Below are positions 62,888-64,000 of a stretch of 64,000 nucleotides of DNA, one piece after another (positions within the stretch are counted from its first letter, which is position 1; each line of letters begins with the position of its first letter). The stretch spans positions 119,530,150-119,594,149 of the forward strand of contig OW240915.1 in the NCBI GenBank assembly GCA_933207985.1, given 5' to 3'. A program made the translations under genes and the position numbers. The stretch is from Pelobates cultripes. Taxonomy: Eukaryota; Chordata; Amphibia; Anura; Pelobatidae. The notes under the pieces are model-generated. The model saw only the letters and a program-made list of their open reading frames with translations, was not told the origin of the DNA and made no database searches.

Positions 62888-64000
62888 GGGTTCTTCCTTA
62901 ATGTATACGGAGGAGAAATAGCTATTTAAAATTCCTGCCTTTTCTTGGTCTTCATTAACTTACACCCCCGTTTCAGTTTTTAGTGTACCTGCACTTTCAT
63001 TTTTGGCTTTTTTAGAATTTATGTACTTAAAAAATGCTTTGGGGTTGATTTTGCTCTCTGTAGCTATCATTTTTTCATTTTGAAGTTTAGCAAGTCTAAT
63101 TGCCTTTTTGCACGCATTATTTGCTTCCTTATATCTTTTATAAGATGCATCTGATTTGTCCGATTTAAATGCTTTAAATGGCCTTTTCTTATTTTTAATC
63201 TCTTGTTTTACTTCTCTACTAAGCCACATTGCTTTAATTTGTTTCTTTTATATTTATTTCCCAACGGTACATACTGAGAAATGTACCTTTCTAATATTTG
63301 TTGGAAGATGATCCATTTATCCTCAGTGTTCTTTTCACTAAAGAGTTTATGCCAGTCAATATATTGTAAAGCTGCCCTTAACTTATTGAAATTGGCCTTT
63401 TTAAAATTTGTATACTTTTGTTTTTTTGAGTTTATTTCAAAGGACACTATATTGTGATCACTATTTCCCAAGTGCTCACCTACTTGAATGTTGGTCAACG
63501 TTGTTTGTTAAAACCAGGTCCAGACAAGCGTCCATTCTAGTTGGTGCTTGTACAAGTTGTGACATGAAGGTGTTATTTAACAAGTTTAAAAACCTAATTC
63601 CCTTTGCTGAGCTACTAGTCCCTCTGTCCCAATTTATGTCCGGGTAATTAAAATCTCCAATAATTAAAGTGTTACCCAGATCTGCAGCTTTCTCAATTTG
63701 CTCAAACAGCTGTTTTTCCTCGCCAATATTAACATTAGGTGGTTTATAACATATCCCAACCAATAGTTGGTTTCCCTTCTTTTCCCCAAAGCAGATATTT
63801 ACCCATAAAGCTTCCACATTTTCCTCATTTGCTCAAGATTTGGCTTTAAATCATGGTTGACATACAAACATACCCCACCGCCCTTCTTGTTTTTCCTATC
63901 CTTCCTAAATAACATGTACCCATTTAAGTTAACTGCCCAGTCATGTGTCTCATCCAACCATGTTTCAGTTATGCCTATTATATCATATTGTTTAGTGTAT
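62888..64000 (-). pseudogene. CR1 endonuclease and linker, partial
   Basis: From the window edge the minus strand reads ITETWLDETHDW and GGGVCLYVNHDL. It continues VGICYKPPNV and IIGDFNYPDINWDRG (catalytic GDFN block), LDLVLTNNVDQ and NSDHNIVSFEI (catalytic SDH block). The linker to the RT follows (KAFKSDKSDASYKRYKEA). Frameshifts near 63820, 63490 and 63220. The N-terminus is outside the window. Confidence 0.88.

Larger units (their letters stand above)
60063..64000 (-). mobile_element. CR1-type LINE, runs off the window
   Basis: On the minus strand, endonuclease then RT then a CR1-like 3' tail. Interrupted by the solo LTR at 60303-61409. The 5' end lies beyond 64000. Several frameshifts and stops make it inactive. 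Confidence 0.88.

Overview
The window looks like intergenic vertebrate DNA, most likely from an anuran amphibian. That is an inference from the mix of element families (Ngaro and DIRS tyrosine-recombinase elements, Penelope-like elements, CR1 and L1 LINEs, Gmr1-like and chromodomain Ty3/Gypsy elements, hAT elements, long GT-rich minisatellites), not from a host gene. I recognise no host protein-coding gene, tRNA or rRNA. Almost every coding region belongs to a transposable element, and most are broken.

Layout. 1-2109: a CACTCA minisatellite, then sequence with LTR-like promoter signals. 2124-5602: a Penelope-like element (PLE) with 467-bp inverted arms, inside a 14-bp target-site duplication (TSD). 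6342-14900: a minus-strand Ngaro-type element (ORF1-like, RT, RNase H, tyrosine recombinase, SGNH hydrolase). It is split by a 2.8-kb hAT element, a 223-bp insertion, unclassified repeats and a 100-N gap. 14900-17780: unclassified DNA with a perfect 79-bp hairpin and minisatellites.

17924-42634: a tandem duplication of about 4.1 kb, holding a GTGCTGTGTGAGA minisatellite, a GC-rich module and the 3' half of a second PLE. Copy 1 was later split by a solo LTR (19856-20878) and by a complete L1 (22870-38196, minus strand, 15-bp TSD). That L1 in turn carries a 2.96-kb hAT-like element in its 3' UTR and a young 5.5-kb chromodomain Gypsy element inside ORF2. Copy 2 keeps both original sites empty, which gives the order of events.

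42635-43787: PLE 3' region with an NRF1-type motif cluster and a hammerhead-like motif. 43788-47696: a minus-strand DIRS element, decayed (YLNN for YLDD) and split by an LTR-like insertion. 47697-59211: two Gmr1-like Gypsy elements on the minus strand. The younger one (51317-58196) sits in the 5' LTR of the older. Both derive from a family with integrase before reverse transcriptase and a SCAN-like Gag; the older copy has lost its integrase. 59212-64000: a LINE-tail-like repeat, then a minus-strand CR1 LINE running off the window, split in its 3' part by a Gmr1-type solo LTR (60303-61409).

The clearest signals are the nested chronology, the chromodomain Gypsy's self-priming PBS and in-phase GGGAAAC slippery heptamer, the IN-before-RT order with SCAN-like Gag, the tyrosine recombinase-SGNH layout split by dated insertions, and three hammerhead-like PLE motifs. 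These fit known families in unusually readable form. I did not find a system that I can defend as entirely new.
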